From NCBI GenBank assembly GCA_022013695.1, contig JAKLPS010000020.1, positions 62,001 through 126,000 on the forward strand: DNA of 64,000 bases, in the 5' to 3' direction. The stretch is from Weeksellaceae bacterium (GTDB lineage: Bacteria; Bacteroidota; Bacteroidia; Flavobacteriales; Weeksellaceae). Below the pieces are notes generated by a model that was not told where the DNA came from, did not search any database, and was given only the letters and a program-made list of their open reading frames with translations. Made by a program: the position numbers and the translations under genes. This document shows positions 10,023 through 20,266 of this stretch, one piece after another (the stretch's first letter is position 1; the number at the start of each line of letters is the position of its first letter).

Positions 10023-12473
10023 TTGAACTTCGCCCAAATAATCTTACCGCTAAACCTCAAAGGAACTTTCACTTACAAAGTTCCGGAAGATTTAATGGAT
10101 AAAATTGACGTCGGAATGCGCGTTCTCATTCCGTTTGGCGGAAAAAAAATCTACACCGGAATTGTAGCAGAATTGTTTGATGAATTCGAGGATAGTTTTG
10201 TTCCGAAAGAAATCATCAATTTACTTGACAATCAAGCGATTGTTCCAACACAACAATTGGAATTTTGGAACTGGATGAGTTCCTATTATCTCTGCAATCT
10301 CGGCGAAATCTACCGTTTTGCATTTCCATCGTCGCTTAAATTGGAAAGTGAAACTTACGTTCGTTTATTATCAGAAAGAACAATCGATTGGCAAAATCTG
10401 GATGCAAATGAAACGTATCTTTTGCAAGCTTTGGAAGTTCGTCAAATGTTGAACTTGCAGGAGATTGAAGCTTTCATTCCAAAAAAAGAAATCATCAAAA
10501 CCATCAATGCTTTGATTGATGAGCGATATATTTCTGTGGATGAAAAAATCACGGAGAAATACAAAGCCAAAGAAATCGCATATTTGCGAATTAATAATGA
10601 AGAATTAAAAATTAAAAATAATCTTGCCGAAATAATTTCAAGTTTAAAGAATGCAAGAAAACAGCAGGAATTATTTCTTTTGATTTTGGACAAAGAAACC
10701 GAAAATCCTGAGAAACCAATTCGGAAATCAGAGATTTTCGATGAAGGAAATTTCAATAATTCTCAACTGAAATCGCTCATTGAAAAAAAACTTGTTCAGG
10801 AATATTACCTCGAAAAAGACAGAATCGATTCTTACGAAGGAGAAATTGAAGAGATAGAACAATTAACTGAAAATCAGAAGTTTGCGGTTTCGGAAATTAA
10901 TAAAGCGTTTGAGGAAGACAAAAACGTTTTGCTCCACGGAATCACGTCTTCCGGGAAAACACATATTTATCTTGAGAAAATCGAAGATTGCATCAATTCT
11001 GGACAGAATGTGCTTTTACTTTTGCCGGAAATTGCTTTGACAAAACAAATCACCATTCGATTAGAAAAAAAATACGGCAAAAGACTCGGATTTTATCATA
11101 ATAAACTGACGGATTTTGAAAGGGTAGAAGTCTGGCGGAAAATCAAAAAAAATGAACTACAAATCCTCATCGGAACTCGGAATTCTTTGTTCCTTCCGTT
11201 CGAAAATTTGGGATTAATAATTGTAGACGAAGAGCACGATTTTGCTTACAAATCCAGAGATTCTAATTTCTTTTTCAATGCAAAAGATTCGGCGATGATG
11301 TTGTCGGAATTCTATGACTCAAAACTGATTCTTGCTTCGGCTACCCCATCTTTGGAAAGTTACGATTTGGCGATGAAAGATAAGCTCCGTTATGTTCAGC
11401 TCAAGGAACGTTTTGGAGAGGTTGATCTTCCGACATTTGAAATTATCGACATCAAAGAGGCGCAAAATCAGAAGAAAATGATTGGGAATTTCACTCAGAA
11501 AATCATCGATGAAATCAAGCTTCAACTTAGCAAAAAAAAGCAAACCATTGTTCTTCACAACCGCCGTGGCTACGCCAATGTGATCGAATGCGAAACCTGC
11601 GGACACGTTTCCTATTGCAGCAATTGTGATGTGGTAATGACTTATCACAAAGCGGCGAATGAACTAAAATGCCATTATTGCGGTCACAGAGCTGCAAAAC
11701 CGACTTTCTGCCCGAGCTGCCACGGTAACAATCTGAATACCAGAGGAATCGGAGTAGAGCAAATCGAAGAAGAAGTTAAAAATATTTTCGCTGAGGCCGA
11801 AGTGGATAGAATGGATATTGATGCCATGCGGAAAAAATTTGCTTACGAAAAACTCTACGAAAAGCTGGAAAATGGGGAGACAGATATTCTGGTTGGCACG
11901 CAGATGATTTCCAAAGGTTTAGATTTCGACAATATAGAATTGGTCGTGATTCCTAAGGCCGATTCTTTGATTTATGTTCAGGATTTTCGGGCAGAAGAAA
12001 GAGCTTATCAACTCATAACGCAGGTTGCTGGAAGAGCTGGAAGAGTTTCAGGCAAGGGAAAAATACTGATTCAAACTTATTATCCGTCGCATTCGGTTTT
12101 TGAATTGATTAAAAACCAGAATGTTAAGGAAATTTACAATTATCTTCTTAGTGAGCGAAAGAAATTTCTCTATCCGCCGTTTGTGAAATTGATAATGATT
12201 GAGCTAAAACACAGGAAAGAGGAGAAACTGAACCGAGCTTCTCAATTTTTGGGATCGGTTTTCAGAAAATATATTCCCGAAGAATGCATTCTTGGACCAG
12301 AAAAATCACCCATTGCCAGGATCAATAATCTCTACCAGTATCAGATTTTACTCAAGTTTCCGAAAAACAGAAACTATGGCATTTATAAACAATTATTATT
12401 GAAATCGATGGACGAGTTTGATGAGATCACGGCATATAAATCCATCAAAAGGGATTTTCTGGTTGATTTTTAA
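10023..12473 (+). CDS. priA: Primosomal replication restart helicase
   Basis: An approximately 816-residue superfamily 2 helicase that reloads the replisome at stalled forks. The N-terminal DNA-binding domain begins NFAQIILPLNLKGTFTYKVP; the best start is the TTG at 10023, because this gives the usual family N-terminus, although the frame is open back to another TTG at 9990. Walker A is LLHGITSSGKTHIYL (~residue 315) and the DEEH box is IIVDEEHDFAYKS. The zinc region carries the Cys pairs CETCGH, CSNCD, CHYCGH and CPSCHG. Motif V GTQMISKGLDFDN and motif VI QVAGRAGRV are present. No defect seen. An unusual start codon may keep expression low. Confidence 0.95.
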   Translation: MNFAQIILPLNLKGTFTYKVPEDLMDKIDVGMRVLIPFGGKKIYTGIVAELFDEFEDSFVPKEIINLLDNQAIVPTQQLEFWNWMSSYYLCNLGEIYRFAFPSSLKLESETYVRLLSERTIDWQNLDANETYLLQALEVRQMLNLQEIEAFIPKKEIIKTINALIDERYISVDEKITEKYKAKEIAYLRINNEELKIKNNLAEIISSLKNARKQQELFLLILDKETENPEKPIRKSEIFDEGNFNNSQLKSLIEKKLVQEYYLEKDRIDSYEGEIEEIEQLTENQKFAVSEINKAFEEDKNVLLHGITSSGKTHIYLEKIEDCINSGQNVLLLLPEIALTKQITIRLEKKYGKRLGFYHNKLTDFERVEVWRKIKKNELQILIGTRNSLFLPFENLGLIIVDEEHDFAYKSRDSNFFFNAKDSAMMLSEFYDSKLILASATPSLESYDLAMKDKLRYVQLKERFGEVDLPTFEIIDIKEAQNQKKMIGNFTQKIIDEIKLQLSKKKQTIVLHNRRGYANVIECETCGHVSYCSNCDVVMTYHKAANELKCHYCGHRAAKPTFCPSCHGNNLNTRGIGVEQIEEEVKNIFAEAEVDRMDIDAMRKKFAYEKLYEKLENGETDILVGTQMISKGLDFDNIELVVIPKADSLIYVQDFRAEERAYQLITQVAGRAGRVSGKGKILIQTYYPSHSVFELIKNQNVKEIYNYLLSERKKFLYPPFVKLIMIELKHRKEEKLNRASQFLGSVFRKYIPEECILGPEKSPIARINNLYQYQILLKFPKNRNYGIYKQLLLKSMDEFDEITAYKSIKRDFLVDF

Positions 12474-12621
12474 CGGAAATTAACAAAATTTTGATTCTTT
12501 TATTATGATTTACCGTAATTTCTACGGCAATATTCTCTAATTTTACTACGTTTTGAGTTGGGATTTTATTTTTTAAGAGTCTCATTAAAGATAATTAGTT
12601 AAAAATGTAATTCTTTTGAGA

Positions 12622-14073
12622 ATGAATCAATTAAAAAATTATTTTGCTGTTCTTGCCGTCGGATTCTCCGCATTTGTTTTCACACAGGGCCCTTCTGCAG
12701 CCATTTTGCCTCTGATCTCAGACCAGCAAACCTTGGTAAAGGACATCACCGCAGAGAAGGCGCTACTGTCTCCGAAAGATCAAATCGATTTTAATATCAA
12801 TAAAATGTTGACCGATCCCGTTCTTAGAAATGCGAACTGGGGATTTGTGGTTTACGATACAAAATTGGAAAAAATCGTGACATCGTACAATGAAACTGCA
12901 CCCTTGATTCCAGCGTCAACCACCAAATTGCTGACGACGGAAACGGCGTTTTCTTTGTTGGGAACCCAGTTCAGATGGATGACGCAACTGGAATATTCTG
13001 GCAGCATAGATGCAGACGGCGTTTTGACGGGAAATCTTTACATTGTTGGTAGTGGCGATCCTTCCCTTGGCGGAAACCGAGGTGGCGCAGCAAGTTACGG
13101 ACAAATTGTGACGCAATATTTGGAATCCATCAAGGAAAAAGGAATTAAAAAAATCACAGGAGACATCATCATTCAGACCGCTATTTTCAAAGAAAATAAA
13201 ACAGAGCTACCTCAGAATATCGTTTGGCTGGAGCAAGCCAATTATTTTCTGCCAGCCGGAACAGCGCAGGATATCAACCCAAGAAATGAAAAATTGATCG
13301 TCAACCAGTCCAACAACCCTTTTAATCAGGAAAAAAGATTTTTTTACATTTCACCGTATGCTCACAAATTGGTTTATGCTGACAAGTATGATGGCGGTGG
13401 ATTAACGACCAAAGTAGCAGAACCGCCTGCTTTTTTGGCCAATAAACTGCGGGAAAGCTTGCTTAAAAATAAAATCGGCATCGTAGGAAAAGTGACGGTC
13501 AAAGTGGCGGACGCCAATCCTGAACCTCGCGCAATTCTTAGCCTTTATAAATCGCCGACCTTGGCCGAGATCGTAGATTATACCAACCAAAGGAGTGATA
13601 ACAATTACGCAGAGGCCATTCTGAAAGCCAATGGTTTTATGAAGCTGGGCGACCAAACTACAGAGTCGGGAAGGAGTGTTGTGATGGATCATTTGAAAGC
13701 GACCAATTTTGACATCGTAGGTCTTAATTATATGGATGGTAGTGGGCTTTCCAAGGCACACACCATTACGCCGATCGCTCAAGTCAAATTTTTGACAGCT
13801 CTCATGAAATCACCCTATTATCAAGAATATCTTGAGTCGCTACCGATTGCGGGGCAAACTGGAACTTTGAAGCATATGTTTCTGCTGAATTCAAGCGGGC
13901 AAATTTTCGCAAAAACTGGAACGCTGAACCAGGTGAAATGCCTTGCTGGATACATCAAAACGAGAAGCAACAAAACACTCGCTTTTTCTTTGTTAATTAA
14001 CAATTATGCAGGATCCACCGCGCAAGTCAAACAACGGATGGAACAACTTTTGGATCCCACCTTGGATTTGTAA
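12622..14073 (+). CDS. dacB: D-alanyl-D-alanine carboxypeptidase/endopeptidase (PBP4 type)
   Basis: A 483-residue exported peptidase of the S13 family that trims or cuts peptidoglycan cross-links. The ATG at 12622 starts a signal peptide (MNQLKNYFAVLAVGFSAFVFTQG); a TTG two codons upstream is less likely. The three penicillin-binding motifs are visible: SxxK in PASTTKLLTTE (~residue 98), SxN in RSDNNYAE, and KTG in AKTGTLNQVKCLAGYI. The segment GNLYIVGSGDPSLGG is characteristic of PBP4 proteins. It lies about 150 bp after priA and has no operon partner. Confidence 0.93.
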   Translation: MNQLKNYFAVLAVGFSAFVFTQGPSAAILPLISDQQTLVKDITAEKALLSPKDQIDFNINKMLTDPVLRNANWGFVVYDTKLEKIVTSYNETAPLIPASTTKLLTTETAFSLLGTQFRWMTQLEYSGSIDADGVLTGNLYIVGSGDPSLGGNRGGAASYGQIVTQYLESIKEKGIKKITGDIIIQTAIFKENKTELPQNIVWLEQANYFLPAGTAQDINPRNEKLIVNQSNNPFNQEKRFFYISPYAHKLVYADKYDGGGLTTKVAEPPAFLANKLRESLLKNKIGIVGKVTVKVADANPEPRAILSLYKSPTLAEIVDYTNQRSDNNYAEAILKANGFMKLGDQTTESGRSVVMDHLKATNFDIVGLNYMDGSGLSKAHTITPIAQVKFLTALMKSPYYQEYLESLPIAGQTGTLKHMFLLNSSGQIFAKTGTLNQVKCLAGYIKTRSNKTLAFSLLINNYAGSTAQVKQRMEQLLDPTLDL

Positions 14074-14159
14074 AAAAATCCGGCAACCTCAAAAACCATA
14101 AAAAAATGACAGATTGAAGTCGGCTTTTTGTAGCTTTGAATGAACAATTTTATCAATCC

Positions 14160-16091
14160 ATGAAATATTTTTACACTTTTGTACTTTTCAGTTTGACATT
14201 CGGTTTAATTGATGCTCAATCTCAAAATATCGACCGAAAAGCATTAATAGATTCGGAGCGGCAAGCCGCGACCAGATCCACTTTGGATGTGAACGTCAAT
14301 CCGAACACCCTGAATTATGATTTGCAGTACGTGCGTTTGGATTTGGATATGGATCCTACGCAGCAATTTGTATCTGGAACGATGACCTCTCATTTCAAGA
14401 TGTTGGCCAATTCCAATAATATTTACTTTGATTTAGCCAATAATATGGGGGTTTCGATGGTGAAATATCACGGTCAGAATCTCACATTTCAGCAACGCAG
14501 CACAGACGAAATTAAGATTAATTTTCCGGCAGAGATCACTGCACAAAGTATTGATTCTTTGGCGATCACGTACAGCGGCGTTCCGGATGCAAGCGAAGAT
14601 GCTTTTTCTGCCAGTTACACTTCGTCGGGCGATCCCGTTTTGGCCACTTTGTCAGAACCTTTTGGAGCCAAAGAATGGTGGCCAACCAAACAAAGCATGA
14701 ATGACAAAATCGAGAAAATGGATATCAAAGTGACCGCGCCGGCGCAATATACGGTAGGTTCCAATGGCAAGCTGATGTCCGAGACTATTCTGGGAAATGG
14801 TAAGAAGTTGACGTACTGGCAAACCAATTATCCAATTCCTGCCTATCTCTTCGCGCTCGGGATTTCGAATTATACAAAATTAAATTCTACGATAACGACA
14901 ACAGGAAGTTCTTTTCCATTTCTCAATTATGTCTATCCTTCGTACGCAAATTCCAATACGCAAGCCAATTTGAATTGGACCACCAGCTGCATGCAGACTT
15001 TTGAGGATAGTTTTGGTCTGTATCCTTACCGAAACGAGAAATATGGTCATATGCAGTTCAATTGGGGCGGTGGTATGGAGCATGCTACAATGACTTCGCT
15101 GGTCAATTTCAGTCAGGATTTGATAGCGCACGAATTGGCGCACCAATGGTTCGGAGACAAGCTGACTTGCGGCGCATGGAACGATATTTGGCTGAATGAG
15201 GGTTTTGCTACGATGGGAGAATATGTGATCTACGAAAAATTGTTGATGACTCCATCAGGCTTCCAAAATTATTTAGCCAGCGAGATGGATTACATCACCA
15301 GCGCACCAGATGGCAGCGTTTATATTCCGGATAGTGATCTTAATTTTAATAGAATCTTCAATGGCAGATTGTCTTACACCAAAGGCGGCTACGCGCTTAG
15401 AATGATAAAATGGATATTGGGCGATCCGCAGTTTTACGCCGCTCTCAAAGCCTATCAAAGTAATCCGCCTTTTGAATATAATTATGTGAAAACAACAGAT
15501 TTCCGAAATTTTCTAACTTCTTATACCGGTAAAGATTTCACAGAGTTTTTCAACGATTGGATCTTTGGAGAAGGTTATCCAATTTATCAAATCAGGTGGA
15601 CTCAGAACACGAGCACAAAAAAATTAACGTTTCGTGTAGGCCAGACTAGAAGTAGTTCTAAGGTCAGTTTCTTCGAAATGCCTCTTCCTATCAAAGTTTC
15701 AGGTTCTGGCGGCCAGACGGCTTATTTTGTATTAAATCATACTGCTAACAACCAGTACTTTACGCAGGATGTCGGTTTCGATGTTACCAGCGTGGTTTTC
15801 AATTACGAAAACCAAATTGTTACAAAAGGTTCTACTGTTACAAAAGACAATTCGTTAGCAGTAAATGACTTTAACAAAGAAAAACTGAATGTGTATCCAA
15901 ACCCGGCTAAATCATTCATCAAAATTGCAGGTTTGGAAAAATCTACGGATTACGAAATATTCTCTATTGACGGCAAATTAATTAAAAAAGGAACAGCTAA
16001 TCCAGATTCCGAAATCAGTATTTCTACTTTTGTGAAAGGAACTTATATTTTGAAATTTAATGATCAATCCGTTAAGATTATAAAAGAATAA
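14160..16091 (+). CDS. M1 family metallopeptidase with T9SS sorting domain
   Basis: A 643-residue secreted aminopeptidase. The ATG at 14160 is preferred because it starts a signal peptide (MKYFYTFVLFSLTFGLIDAQ); the TTG at 14136 lies inside a -7-like element TAGCTTTG (14131-14138). The substrate motif WGGGMEHATMTSLV and the zinc site HELAHQWFGDKLTCGAWNDIWLNEGFA (HExxH then E after 18 residues) define gluzincins of family M1. The last ~75 residues (VYPNPAKSF ... GTYILKFND) form a type A T9SS sorting domain, so the protein should pass the outer membrane and be released or anchored at the surface. A terminator follows. Confidence 0.93.
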   Translation: MKYFYTFVLFSLTFGLIDAQSQNIDRKALIDSERQAATRSTLDVNVNPNTLNYDLQYVRLDLDMDPTQQFVSGTMTSHFKMLANSNNIYFDLANNMGVSMVKYHGQNLTFQQRSTDEIKINFPAEITAQSIDSLAITYSGVPDASEDAFSASYTSSGDPVLATLSEPFGAKEWWPTKQSMNDKIEKMDIKVTAPAQYTVGSNGKLMSETILGNGKKLTYWQTNYPIPAYLFALGISNYTKLNSTITTTGSSFPFLNYVYPSYANSNTQANLNWTTSCMQTFEDSFGLYPYRNEKYGHMQFNWGGGMEHATMTSLVNFSQDLIAHELAHQWFGDKLTCGAWNDIWLNEGFATMGEYVIYEKLLMTPSGFQNYLASEMDYITSAPDGSVYIPDSDLNFNRIFNGRLSYTKGGYALRMIKWILGDPQFYAALKAYQSNPPFEYNYVKTTDFRNFLTSYTGKDFTEFFNDWIFGEGYPIYQIRWTQNTSTKKLTFRVGQTRSSSKVSFFEMPLPIKVSGSGGQTAYFVLNHTANNQYFTQDVGFDVTSVVFNYENQIVTKGSTVTKDNSLAVNDFNKEKLNVYPNPAKSFIKIAGLEKSTDYEIFSIDGKLIKKGTANPDSEISISTFVKGTYILKFNDQSVKIIKE

Positions 16092-16125
16092 ATATTATGA
16101 TTCCAAACATAAAAAAGTTAAAAAT

Positions 16126-16150
16126 AGCACTCAACTGAAGTGCTTTTTTT
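16126..16150 (+). terminator. Rho-independent terminator after the M1 peptidase gene
   Basis: AGCACT (16126-16131) pairs with AGTGCT (16139-16144) across a 7-nt loop and is followed by a run of seven T. It separates the peptidase gene from kbl. Confidence 0.7.
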
Positions 16151-16180
16151 ATTTTTGTTAAAATCGAAAACCAATAAAAA

Positions 16181-17377
16181 ATGATATCAAAAAAATTCCT
16201 CGAAAACATTACAAACGAGCTTACGAATATAGGAAACGACGGTCTTTACAAAAAAGAAAGAATCATCACTTCCCAGCAAAGTGCAGAGATAGAAGTCGGT
16301 GGCAAGCGATTATTGAACTTTTGCGCCAACAATTACCTGGGATTATCCAACAATCCTGAAGTAATGAAAGCTTCAAAAGATGCCATAGATTCTCACGGTT
16401 ATGGAATGTCCTCGGTTCGTTTTATCTGCGGAACTCAGGATATTCACAAAGATTTGGAAGCGAAAATTTCCAACTTTTTAGGAATGGAAGATGCCATTTT
16501 GTACGCTGCATGCTTTGATGCAAATGGCGGCGTATTCGAACCACTTTTTTCACATGAAGATGCCATCATTTCGGATGAACTCAACCACGCTTCTATTATT
16601 GATGGTGTAAGATTGTGTAAATCTGCAAGATACCGTTACAGGAACAACGATATGGAAGATTTGGAGGAGCAACTGAAAGCCGCTTCTGAAAAAAAGCATC
16701 GATTCAAAATTGTCGTAACAGACGGCGTTTTCTCAATGGACGGAATTGTTGCCGATCTAAAAGGCGTTTGCGATTTGGCCGAGAAATATGACGCGTTGGT
16801 AATGGTCGATGATTCTCACGCCACTGGATTCATCGGAAAAACTGGGCGTGGAACTCACGAAGCAAATGATGTGATGGGCAGAGTTGATATCATTACTTCT
16901 ACATTAGGAAAAGCTTTAGGTGGTGCTTTAGGCGGATTCACTTCCGGAAAAAAAGAAATTATCGATATGCTGAGACAGCGTTCTCGGCCGTATTTATTTT
17001 CAAATTCATTAGCTCCAGGAATTGTGGGCGCAGCGTCCAAAGTTTTGGATATGATTTCCGATGACACTTCGCTGAGAGACAAAGTAATGGAAAACGCAGA
17101 ATATTTCCGGAAAGAAATGAAGGCCAGAGGTTTCGATATTCCAAACGGCGATGCAGCAATTGTTCCGGTAATGTTGTACGATGCAAAATTAGCGCAGGAA
17201 ATGGCAGAAAAACTTGTTGCAGAAGGAATTTACGTAATTGGATTCTTTTATCCTGTTGTTCCGAAAGGCAAAGCCAGAATCAGAGTTCAGCTTTCTGCAG
17301 CGCATTCCAGAGAAAATCTTTACAAAGCGCTTGCCGGTTTCGAGAAAGTAGGGAAGGCTTTAGGCGTTATTTCATAA
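16181..17377 (+). CDS. kbl: Glycine C-acetyltransferase (2-amino-3-ketobutyrate CoA ligase)
   Basis: A 398-residue PLP enzyme of the alpha-oxoamine synthase family. It converts 2-amino-3-ketobutyrate and CoA to glycine and acetyl-CoA in threonine breakdown. Visible landmarks: [16 protein letters not shown] near residue 45, [21 protein letters not shown], the PLP-aspartate region [17 protein letters not shown], and the Schiff-base lysine in [14 protein letters not shown] (~residue 245). The RFICGTQ stretch matches Kbl rather than serine palmitoyltransferase or BioF. Threonine dehydrogenase (tdh), often adjacent, is not in the window. Length agrees with E. coli Kbl (398). Confidence 0.93.
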   Translation: MISKKFLENITNELTNIGNDGLYKKERIITSQQSAEIEVGGKRLLNFCANNYLGLSNNPEVMKASKDAIDSHGYGMSSVRFICGTQDIHKDLEAKISNFLGMEDAILYAACFDANGGVFEPLFSHEDAIISDELNHASIIDGVRLCKSARYRYRNNDMEDLEEQLKAASEKKHRFKIVVTDGVFSMDGIVADLKGVCDLAEKYDALVMVDDSHATGFIGKTGRGTHEANDVMGRVDIITSTLGKALGGALGGFTSGKKEIIDMLRQRSRPYLFSNSLAPGIVGAASKVLDMISDDTSLRDKVMENAEYFRKEMKARGFDIPNGDAAIVPVMLYDAKLAQEMAEKLVAEGIYVIGFFYPVVPKGKARIRVQLSAAHSRENLYKALAGFEKVGKALGVIS

Positions 17378-17494
17378 TAGAAGGAAATTTCATCAAAATT
17401 ATTTTCCTAGTGCGCCGAGGCAGAAGTAATTTGGATGAAATTTTAAATGAATGGCTCCCTTTTGGGCTGGGGTAAAAAATTTATTTAATTTTAT

Positions 17495-17525
17495 AAACAA
17501 AAAGACCAGCAAATTTGCTGGTCTT
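17495..17525 (-). terminator. Terminator of rplS (minus strand)
   Basis: AAGACCAGC (17502-17510) pairs with GCTGGTCTT (17517-17525) around AAATTT. On the minus strand the hairpin is followed by a T-rich run, 27 bp after the rplS stop codon. Confidence 0.8.
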
Positions 17526-17552
17526 AGGTATCTCAAAAAGAAAATCTCGGGC

Positions 17553-17912
17553 TTATTTTTTACCGCCGTAAGACTTGTCTTTGATTCTTGCTTTTTTACC
17601 TCTAAGGTCTCTGAAGTAGTAGATTCTAGCTCTTCTCACTTTACCTTGTCTGTTCACTTCGATTTTTTGAAGTGCAGGCATGTTCATTGGAAAAACCCTT
17701 TCCACACCAACATCGCCACTCATTTTTCTGATGGTAAATGTCTTTGTAAGACCAGTTCCTCTCAATTGGATCACCGTACCTTTGAAGAACTGCGTTCTTG
17801 TTTTTGCACCCTCTTTAATCTCGTAATACACAGTGATGGTGTCACCGGCTTTGAATTCTGGGAATTCTTTTTTCGTAATGTACTTATCTTGTACGTATTT
17901 TACTAAATCCAT
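17553..17912 (-). CDS. rplS: 50S ribosomal protein L19
   Basis: A 119-residue L19 located at the 30S-50S interface. The ATG at 17912 gives the normal start MDLVKYVQDKY; the frame is open further upstream but that part has no L19 similarity. Family features are FKAGDTITVYYEIKEG, RTQFFKGTVIQLRG, TFTIRKMSGDVGVERVFP and RARIYYFRDLRGKKARI. In many bacteria rplS ends the rpsP-rimM-trmD-rplS operon; here it stands alone with its own terminator, which is common in Bacteroidota. Confidence 0.96.
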   Translation of the reverse strand: MDLVKYVQDKYITKKEFPEFKAGDTITVYYEIKEGAKTRTQFFKGTVIQLRGTGLTKTFTIRKMSGDVGVERVFPMNMPALQKIEVNRQGKVRRARIYYFRDLRGKKARIKDKSYGGKK

Positions 17913-18205
17913 TTTTTGTAATAAAAAATTTGTTTTGTCAAGCCAAGCAACATTCACGGCCTTCGTCAGAGGTTGATTAACAGGTTGCAAAAATAAAAAT
18001 AATTTTCATAACTGCAATGCAATCTGATCATTAAATTTAATTTTTTTTCTAGTGACTTTAGCAATTTCTGAACATTTTTTGACAGCGCATTCATAAAAGC
18101 ACTCATTTATTCTAGACAGATCTGATGCTTAATGCCCGTCACAAAAAGCAAATTCTACTGTTGGTCTATTTTGGAAACGTATAGAAATCAGACCGTTTTC
18201 GGCTA

Positions 18206-18234
18206 TTGTTTACGACTTTTTTGCTTTAACTTTG
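18206..18234 (+). promoter_or_regulatory. Bacteroidota-type promoter of the P1B ATPase gene
   Basis: TTG at 18206-18208, an 18-bp spacer and TAACTTTG at 18227-18234. The element overlaps any start upstream of 18253 and so supports the ATG at 18253. The 340-bp divergent region between rplS and this gene holds no other gene I can see. Confidence 0.65.
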
Positions 18235-18252
18235 TTCGGAAATATTATCAAT

Positions 18253-20199
18253 ATGTCAAATTGCAGTAGCGGATGTTGTGAGCCAGATGACCATCAGGAA
18301 AAGCATTCTGATGAGCAACGCCACGGCGATCATGATCATTCTCACGGCAATTCCAAAATTGGACTGATTGTAAGTGTAATCCTTTTTTCTTGCGGACTGA
18401 TTTTAGATTTTTGGTTGAAGCCCGATTGGTTTACGCAAAGCGCCTGGCTCAGATTCAGCTGGTATTTTGCGTCCTATATTTTGGTGTCATTTTCCGTTTT
18501 TAAAGATGCAATTCAGCTTGCGAAGAGTTTTGATTTCTTCAATGAGTTTTCTTTGATGGGCATCGCAACGATCGGCGCATTTGCCATTGGAGAATTTCCA
18601 GAAGGCGTAGCCGTGATGATCTTCTATACCATTGGCGAGATTTTTCAGCAGTCAGCCGTCAATAGAGCGAGAAATAATATCAAATCTTTAGTCGATGTTC
18701 GGCCAAAAGAAGCCACAGTTTTCCGAAACGGGCAATGGGAAATCATAGCTCCAAATGAAGTGAAAATCGGAGAAAAAATTCAAATAAAAGTGGGCGAAAA
18801 AGTGCCTTTAGACGGCGTTTTATTATCAGAAAAGGCAAGCTTGGACGCGTCTGCTTTGACGGGCGAAAGCAAACCTTCGTCAATCAAAACCTCAGAAAAA
18901 GTTCTTGCCGGCATGCTCAATCTCCACCAAGTCATCGAAGTCGAAACAACCCAATTATTCGAAAATAGTTCGATTGTGAGAATTTTGGAAATGGTGCAGG
19001 AAGCAAGTTCCAGAAAGGCAAAGACAGAACTATTTATCAGGAAATTTGCCAAAGTGTACACGCCCATTATTTTTGTTTTGGCTTTGTTTATAACATTTGT
19101 TCCTTACTTTTTTATTGAGGATTATATTTTTAGAAATTGGCTCTACCGCGGTTTGGTTTTCTTGGTCATATCGTGCCCGTGCGCCTTGGTTATTTCCATT
19201 CCTTTAGGGTATTTTGGCGGCATCGGCGCGGCTTCCCGGAACGGAATTTTGTTCAAAGGTTCCAATTTTCTCGATATGATTGCCAACGTCACAACCGTCG
19301 TGATGGACAAAACGGGAACGTTGACGAAAGGTGTTTTCAAAGTTCAGAAAGTTGTGCCGAATGGTATTTCCGAATCAGAATTTCTATCAATTTTATCAGC
19401 TGTGGAAAGCCATTCTACGCATCCAATCGCAAAAGCCATTTGCCTATTTCATCCAACAAATCAAAATCCGGAATCTGTAGAAGAAATCTCTGGGAAAGGC
19501 ATCCAAGCGGTCATCAATCACAAACAAATTCTTGCTGGAAACACCAAACTGCTGAAAAGTTTCGGCATCAATTATCCAGCAGGATTGGACCAAATTGAAG
19601 GAACAACCCTTATTTTGGCAATCGATAATCAGTATAAAGGTTATATTTTGATCTCAGATGAAGTGAAAGAAGACGCAGAATTGGCAATCAAACAACTGAA
19701 AGACTTAGGTATCAAAACAATGATGCTAAGCGGCGATAAGGATGCTTTGACTCAAAACATCGCCAAAAAATTGGGAATCGATTCTACTTTTGGAGGTTTG
19801 CTGCCAGAAGGAAAAGTGCAGAAACTGGAAGATCTGAAGAAAGATCCAAAAGAAATAGTCGCTTTCGTTGGCGACGGCATCAATGATGCGCCCGTTTTGG
19901 CCTTAAGCGATGTGGGGATGGCGATGGGCGGATTGGGTTCAGACGCCGCGATTGAAACGGCCGATGTTGTGATACAAACGGATCAGCCTTCCAAAATTTC
20001 GACGGCCATAAAAATTGGCAAAAAAACCAAAACAATTGTTTATCAGAATATTGCATTAGCTTTCGGGGTCAAAATTATTGTTTTGATTTTAGGCGCCGGC
20101 GGAGTAGCCAATATGTGGGAAGCCGTTTTCGCCGATGTTGGTGTTGCGCTGCTGGCCATTCTCAATGCCGTGCGCATTCAGAATATGAAATTCACCTAG
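18253..20199 (+). CDS. Heavy-metal translocating P-type ATPase (Zn/Cd/Pb type, P1B-2-like)
   Basis: A 648-residue inner-membrane metal exporter. The start at ATG 18253 gives MSNCSSGCCEPDDHQ followed by a His/Asp-rich tail (HGDHDHSHG), a probable metal-binding N-terminus in place of a full heavy-metal-associated domain. Transmembrane segments flank the actuator motif LTGES (~residue 215) and the ion-binding CPC motif in SCPCALVIS. The phosphorylation site is DKTGTLTKG, followed by ESHSTHPIAKA and the hinge GDGINDAPVLALSDVG. The CPC motif plus the HP-type loop points to divalent soft metals such as zinc, cadmium or lead rather than copper; specificity is inference. No regulator gene is adjacent. 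Confidence 0.92.
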   Translation: MSNCSSGCCEPDDHQEKHSDEQRHGDHDHSHGNSKIGLIVSVILFSCGLILDFWLKPDWFTQSAWLRFSWYFASYILVSFSVFKDAIQLAKSFDFFNEFSLMGIATIGAFAIGEFPEGVAVMIFYTIGEIFQQSAVNRARNNIKSLVDVRPKEATVFRNGQWEIIAPNEVKIGEKIQIKVGEKVPLDGVLLSEKASLDASALTGESKPSSIKTSEKVLAGMLNLHQVIEVETTQLFENSSIVRILEMVQEASSRKAKTELFIRKFAKVYTPIIFVLALFITFVPYFFIEDYIFRNWLYRGLVFLVISCPCALVISIPLGYFGGIGAASRNGILFKGSNFLDMIANVTTVVMDKTGTLTKGVFKVQKVVPNGISESEFLSILSAVESHSTHPIAKAICLFHPTNQNPESVEEISGKGIQAVINHKQILAGNTKLLKSFGINYPAGLDQIEGTTLILAIDNQYKGYILISDEVKEDAELAIKQLKDLGIKTMMLSGDKDALTQNIAKKLGIDSTFGGLLPEGKVQKLEDLKKDPKEIVAFVGDGINDAPVLALSDVGMAMGGLGSDAAIETADVVIQTDQPSKISTAIKIGKKTKTIVYQNIALAFGVKIIVLILGAGGVANMWEAVFADVGVALLAILNAVRIQNMKFT

Positions 20200-20266
20200 A
20201 TTTCAGAATGTTATAAAAATTCTTGGGCAATTATAAAATACTATTATCTTTATCAAAATCAAAATT